From NCBI GenBank assembly GCA_030037185.1, contig JASHRR010001257.1:1-8273 (forward strand): a stretch of DNA of 8,273 nucleotides. Direction: 5' to 3'. A program made the translations under genes and the position numbers. This stretch comes from Xanthobacteraceae bacterium. GTDB lineage: Bacteria > Pseudomonadota > Alphaproteobacteria > Rhizobiales > Xanthobacteraceae. The notes beneath the pieces are model-generated. The model was not told the DNA's origin. It was given only the letters and a program-made list of their open reading frames with translations, and did no database searches. The number at the start of each line of letters is the position of its first letter. Within the stretch, counting starts at the first letter, position 1. Positions 5,400 through 8,273 of the stretch are shown in pieces.

Positions 5400-5939
5400 A
5401 TGCAGCAAGGCCGCAATGCCGATATCCGCAAACCTGAGGACGTTCTCCTGGGCAGCAGCATCATCGCCGAGATCAAGGCCAGCCGGATCGAATTTGTGGT
5501 GTCCGTCCCGGACATCACCACCAGCGAGGGCCTGCTGCGCCCGCTTTCTCAACTCACGGCGCCGCGTGTCATCCGCGTCTGCAAGGAGGACGAAGGCATC
5601 GGCATTTGTGCCGGACTGTCATATACTGGCCGGCGGGCGTTGTTGCTGATCCAGCAGACCGGTCTTCTCGATTCGATCAACGCGGTGCGCGGCGTCGCGG
5701 TGGAGTACGCCCTGCCGGTCTGCATGATGGTCGGCTTGCTGGAGAAAGAACCAGGCGTTCCGCCGGTGCAATCCAAGCGCTATGGCGTGCGTATCGTCGA
5801 ACCTATCCTTGAGGCCATGGGGATTGCATATCACGAGATCGAAGATGAAGGCGACGTGGTAAAAATCAGCCCAGCCATCGAGAACGCCTATGCACAAAGC
5901 CGGCCGGTGGTGCTGCTGATCGGCACAAGGCCAGCATAG
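5400..5939 (+). CDS. Thiamine-diphosphate decarboxylase alpha subunit (sulfopyruvate/phosphonopyruvate decarboxylase type)
   Basis: A 179-residue protein matching the pyrimidine-binding (PYR) domain of thiamine-diphosphate enzymes, of the stand-alone type seen as the alpha subunit of sulfopyruvate decarboxylase (ComD) and related to the N-terminal half of phosphonopyruvate decarboxylase. The block VCKEDEGIGICAG (60-72) carries the Glu that should activate the cofactor's aminopyrimidine, most likely E65. The block LLLIQQTGLLDSINAVRG (81-98) is the family's following strand and helix. It cannot work alone: the diphosphate-binding half is the next gene, so a heteromeric cytoplasmic enzyme that decarboxylates a 2-oxo-acid is expected. 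The substrate is not evident; no PEP mutase, sulfolactate or coenzyme M genes are nearby. The ATG at 5400 has GAGGGG 5 bases upstream. First gene of a three-gene operon. Confidence 0.85.
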   Translation: MQQGRNADIRKPEDVLLGSSIIAEIKASRIEFVVSVPDITTSEGLLRPLSQLTAPRVIRVCKEDEGIGICAGLSYTGRRALLLIQQTGLLDSINAVRGVAVEYALPVCMMVGLLEKEPGVPPVQSKRYGVRIVEPILEAMGIAYHEIEDEGDVVKISPAIENAYAQSRPVVLLIGTRPA

Positions 5940-6024
5940 GGCGGATCAGCGTGAGCGTTAATCCGCCGACCAATTGCGCGGACTACCCGCTCGGGCGGGA
6001 TTGTGCCTGGAAGCGACTACCGCC

Positions 6025-6594
6025 ATGATGAAGCGTGACGAATGCCTCAAGGTGCTGGCACGCCATGTCACCGATGCCGATATCGTGCTGCCGGTGTATT
6101 CGGCGGCTTTCGATTGGATCGACATTAGACCGCACCCGCTCAACTACCTGTCTCACGGCGCCATGGGGCTTGCGTCCTCCCATGCGCTCGGGCTTGCACT
6201 GGGGCGGCCCGACAGGCGCATCATCGTGCTTGACGGCGACGGCAGCCTGCTCATGAATCTTGGCAGCCTGGTGACAATCGCGGCGGCGGCACCGCCCAAC
6301 CTGTATCACCTGGTGGGCGAGAACGGCACCTATGAGGCCAATGGCGGCCATCCGATTCCGGGGCGCGGCCAGGTAGACTTTTGCGGCTTTGCCCGGTCAG
6401 CAGGCTATCCGGGAGTGTACGAATTCTCCGAGCTGAAGATGTTCGAGCAACAGATTGGCGCATTGTTGTCGGGTCCGGGGCCGGTATTCGTAGACCTGAA
6501 GATAACGTCCAGCGGCCCACGGGAGCGCGACTACTCGCGCCTGCACGGCGCCCACGTGCGCAAGGCGTTCCGCGAAGCGCTGGCTGCTGATTGA
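6025..6594 (+). CDS. Thiamine-diphosphate decarboxylase beta subunit (sulfopyruvate/phosphonopyruvate decarboxylase type)
   Basis: A 189-residue protein matching the diphosphate-binding (PP) domain, like ComE of sulfopyruvate decarboxylase. The cofactor and Mg motif is clear: G71-D72-G73 in LDGDGSLLMNLG, then 26 residues to N100 in GENGTYEANGGHP. Upstream, PHPLNYLSHGAMGLASSHALG (split here between PHPLNYL and SHGAMGLASS) is the usual segment before the motif. It completes the active site with the alpha subunit, whose gene ends 85 bases upstream. The start is taken at ATG 6025 because homologues I recall begin MKR; GGAAG lies 11 bases upstream, a rather long spacing. ATG 6028 and an in-frame TTG at 5974 (17 extra residues) are alternatives. 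Usual family residue after the motif, Asn, is followed here by GTYE. Substrate unknown. Confidence 0.85.
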   Translation: MMKRDECLKVLARHVTDADIVLPVYSAAFDWIDIRPHPLNYLSHGAMGLASSHALGLALGRPDRRIIVLDGDGSLLMNLGSLVTIAAAAPPNLYHLVGENGTYEANGGHPIPGRGQVDFCGFARSAGYPGVYEFSELKMFEQQIGALLSGPGPVFVDLKITSSGPRERDYSRLHGAHVRKAFREALAAD

Positions 6595-6621
6595 GCTTTC
6601 ATGCTGAATCGAGAGGAAACT

Positions 6622-7602
6622 ATGGGGCGGTTTCACTCCTGCGCACTCGCGGCCGTTGCTGTGGCGATCGTCGCCGCGTCGGAACTTGCCGCGGCGCCGG
6701 CGTACGCCCAGGCGCCGGACTATCCCCGCCATGCCATCACCTTCGTTGTCGGTTTTGCGCCCGGCGGCGGCATCGATACGTTCGCGCGCGTGGTGGCGCA
6801 GGAGCTGACCGAGCAGGCCGGCTTTTCGATTGTGATCGAGAACCGCGCAGGCGCGGCCTCCAACATTGCCGCCAAAGCGGTCGCCGGGGCGACGCCCGAC
6901 GGCTATACGCTGCTGTTTACCGGCAACAGCTATGCCATCAACCAGACGCTCTACAAAAATCCCGGCTACACCACCACGGATTTGCGGCCGGTGGTGTTCG
7001 TGGCAATCGACAGCATGGCGCTCGCCGTCCATGCCGCCAATCCGGCGCGCAGCTTGCCGCAATTCCTGGAGGCCGGCAAAGCCACACCCTTCAACTTCGG
7101 TTTTGGCGGCTCGTCGGCCCGCATCGTCGCCGAATATGTGTTCAATGTGCTGGCGAAAGCGAACGCCACCGGCGTGCCGTTCCAAAGCGGTGCGCCGGCC
7201 CTCAATGCACTGCTCGGCAGGCACGTGGACATCGTAGCGGCGCCGATCGCCGAAGTGTATCCGCAGATCGCGCAGGGCGCCGTGCGGGCGCTCGCGGCCA
7301 CCGGCGCGCGGCGCGCCGCGGCGTTGCCGAATGTGCCGACGCTCGACGAACTCGGCATGCTCGGTCTCGGCATCAACGGCTGGATCGGCATCCTGGCGCC
7401 GGCCCGCACCCCTGACGATATCTGTGCCAAGCTCAACGCGGCGGTGAACAACATCGTCGCCGAGCCGGACGTGGACAAGCGCCTGCGCGGGCTCGGCTAT
7501 GAGCCCTATATTGGGACACTCGCGGCCGCCGGCGGATTTCTCCAGCGCCAAATCGATACGTGGGGCCGGCTGATCCGGGCGACCGGGATTACGGCGGAGT
7601 GA
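6622..7602 (+). CDS. Bug/TctC-family periplasmic tricarboxylate-type binding protein
   Basis: A 326-residue solute-binding protein of the Bug (TctC) family, full length. The signal peptide has a hydrophobic core (residues 8-20) and likely cleavage after AYA at 29. Family landmarks are YPRHAITFVVGFAPGGGIDTF at the mature N-terminus, ENRAGAASN, ATPDGYTLLF, and RTPDDICAKLNAAVNN near the C-terminus. Such proteins bind carboxylates in the periplasm and feed a TctAB transporter, or act in sensing. No tctA or tctB is present here, so this is an orphan binding protein, which is common in Bradyrhizobium- and Bordetella-like genomes. ATG 6622 is chosen, not ATG 6601, because GAGAGGAAA lies just upstream. 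It starts 27 bases after the decarboxylase beta gene, so it is probably cotranscribed, and its ligand may be related to that enzyme's substrate. Confidence 0.92.
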   Translation: MGRFHSCALAAVAVAIVAASELAAAPAYAQAPDYPRHAITFVVGFAPGGGIDTFARVVAQELTEQAGFSIVIENRAGAASNIAAKAVAGATPDGYTLLFTGNSYAINQTLYKNPGYTTTDLRPVVFVAIDSMALAVHAANPARSLPQFLEAGKATPFNFGFGGSSARIVAEYVFNVLAKANATGVPFQSGAPALNALLGRHVDIVAAPIAEVYPQIAQGAVRALAATGARRAAALPNVPTLDELGMLGLGINGWIGILAPARTPDDICAKLNAAVNNIVAEPDVDKRLRGLGYEPYIGTLAAAGGFLQRQIDTWGRLIRATGITAE

Positions 7603-7651
7603 GCATAAGTCGATGTCGGCTGCGATCCGTGCTGATCCATTCCACCCGCGC

Positions 7652-7683
7652 AGGAGGGCAATTATATTGCTTTCATACCTCCT
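7652..7683. terminator. Imperfect hairpin after the binding-protein gene, possible terminator
   Basis: AGGAGG (7652-7657) pairs with CCTCCT (7678-7683), and inside it GCAAT (7658-7662) pairs with ATTGC (7666-7670) around TAT, leaving TTTCATA unpaired on one side. It lies 49 bases past the binding-protein stop codon, where the operon's transcript would end. There is no clean U-tract, so it may be a weak terminator or a 3'-end stabiliser. Confidence 0.28.
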
Positions 7684-8189
7684 TCGCCTTCCTTCAAGAA
7701 ACCCGCAGGCATCTGCTCGCCTCGCGGTAGCCGGCCGCAGGACCACGTGGCGCTGCCACCTGGCGCAGCGCGAGCATCCTGTCGCAGAGGTGTTCCCTTG
7801 CGCGCCGCGGCGAGAAGCTCAGCCCGCGTCGCGGTCTGCCCGCTCAGGACGCGATAAAGCGGTCCATCATTTCTTCTGTTGTCCGCGTTGCCCCAGCGCT
7901 CCCGGGTGTCAAATTCGCCTGAGCTTGAACGCGCAAGCGCATTCGCCATCACGACCATCGCCCCATCCGCGAGGCGCGTGATTTTGGCCGCGGCTGATGC
8001 TCGCTGTGGACCGGCAATATCGGCCTGGCATCTATGTGTGGGACAGCTTGAGAGCTCTGCGGCGCGTTCCGATCGTCTAGCGCCTACGCCGGTGCGGTCT
8101 CGTCCGGGGCATTATAACGGATCACGCTGATAGGCCATCTTCAGCGCTGCTATAACCCCCGGCAACACGATCGATTGCAATTGTGCCAT
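7662..8189 (-). pseudogene. Weak minus-strand reading frame, possibly a decayed gene
   Basis: A single frame runs from ATG 8189 to a TAA at 7662-7664 and is interrupted once in frame, by TAA at 8112-8114. The first piece reads MAQLQSIVLPGVIAALKMAY and on to the stop; the second is open for 149 codons and contains DIAGPQRASAAAKITRLADG and SGQTATRAELLAAARKG, a composition that could be protein. A 98-residue ORF could start inside it at ATG 7958, with a poor ribosome-binding site. I recognise no family. GC bias at third positions is moderate and AGA codons occur, unlike the good genes here. It may be a broken gene or simply non-coding DNA. Confidence 0.15.
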
Positions 8190-8202
8190 TGTCAGATCGT
8201 GT
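8165..8202. promoter_or_regulatory. 8-base inverted repeat with 22-base spacer
   Basis: ACACGATC (8165-8172) and GATCGTGT (8195-8202) are perfect arms separated by 22 bases, a span of 38. The length and spacing could suit a dimeric or looping regulator, or a stem in RNA. The possible start codon of the weak minus-strand frame (8189) falls inside the spacer. No other support. Confidence 0.2.
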
Positions 8203-8273
8203 CACTCCGAGGACGGGTTTTGCCGCGCGTAAGCTGTCCGCGGATATCGCTTAGGGATCGGAACTGGACGATT

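Larger units (their letters stand above)
7603..8273. other. Region after the binding-protein gene, no convincing gene
   Basis: These 671 bases hold no well-supported gene. Plus-strand frames (for example 7879-8130) lack a ribosome-binding site and known motifs. The only structures are the hairpin just after the operon, a weak broken minus-strand frame and an inverted repeat near the end. TATAAT occurs on the minus strand (complement of 8111-8116) without a matching -35. Confidence 0.4.

Noticed and set aside
6397..7746. A 449-codon open frame on the minus strand.
   Set aside because: It runs antisense to the Bug/TctC gene and the end of the decarboxylase beta gene, is rich in Arg, Gly and His, and shows no domain or ribosome-binding site.

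Overview
This is high-GC DNA, most likely from an alphaproteobacterium close to Bradyrhizobium or Rhodopseudomonas. That guess rests on protein resemblance, strongly GC-biased third codon positions, GC-rich palindromic repeats between genes, and an orphan periplasmic binding protein of the Bug/TctC family. It is an inference, because there is no rRNA or other marker gene here. I see seven well-supported protein genes, one of them cut by the window edge, and no tRNA, CRISPR array, intact insertion sequence or phage gene.

Positions 1-1419 (minus strand): a Rieske [2Fe-2S] protein (1057-1419) lies upstream of a truncated TIM-barrel amidohydrolase (1-816). The 240 bases between them hold three palindromic GC-rich units. 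Positions 1420-1978 are a non-coding region between divergent genes, with several inverted repeats. It leads into a secreted protein of unknown function (1979-2821, plus strand) that carries a textbook EF-hand-type calcium loop.

Positions 2827-4343 (minus strand): a two-gene polyamine operon. It encodes a pyruvoyl-dependent arginine decarboxylase (pdaD, arginine to agmatine) and an agmatinase (speB, agmatine to putrescine plus urea), overlapping by 4 bases (GTGA). Together they form a complete two-step route from arginine to putrescine. An 11-codon ORF just upstream of pdaD could be a leader peptide. The operon converges on the secreted-protein gene with only 5 bases between stop codons and a 7-bp hairpin nearby.

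Positions 4344-5399 are about 1 kb without a convincing protein gene. The region contains a strong Rho-independent terminator (4874-4909) preceded by another stem-loop with a CU-rich, anti-Shine-Dalgarno-like loop. Together they make a small-RNA candidate, the most interesting non-coding feature of the window. Palindromes at 5211-5222, 5306-5325 and 5338-5350 may regulate the next operon.

Positions 5400-7602 (plus strand): a probable operon for a split thiamine-diphosphate decarboxylase of the sulfopyruvate/phosphonopyruvate decarboxylase type (alpha 5400-5939, beta 6025-6594), followed by a Bug/TctC solute-binding protein (6622-7602). The layout suggests capture of a carboxylic acid and decarboxylation of a 2-oxo-acid, substrate unknown. 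Positions 7603-8273 hold no convincing gene: a hairpin, a weak and possibly decayed minus-strand reading frame, and an 8-bp inverted repeat.
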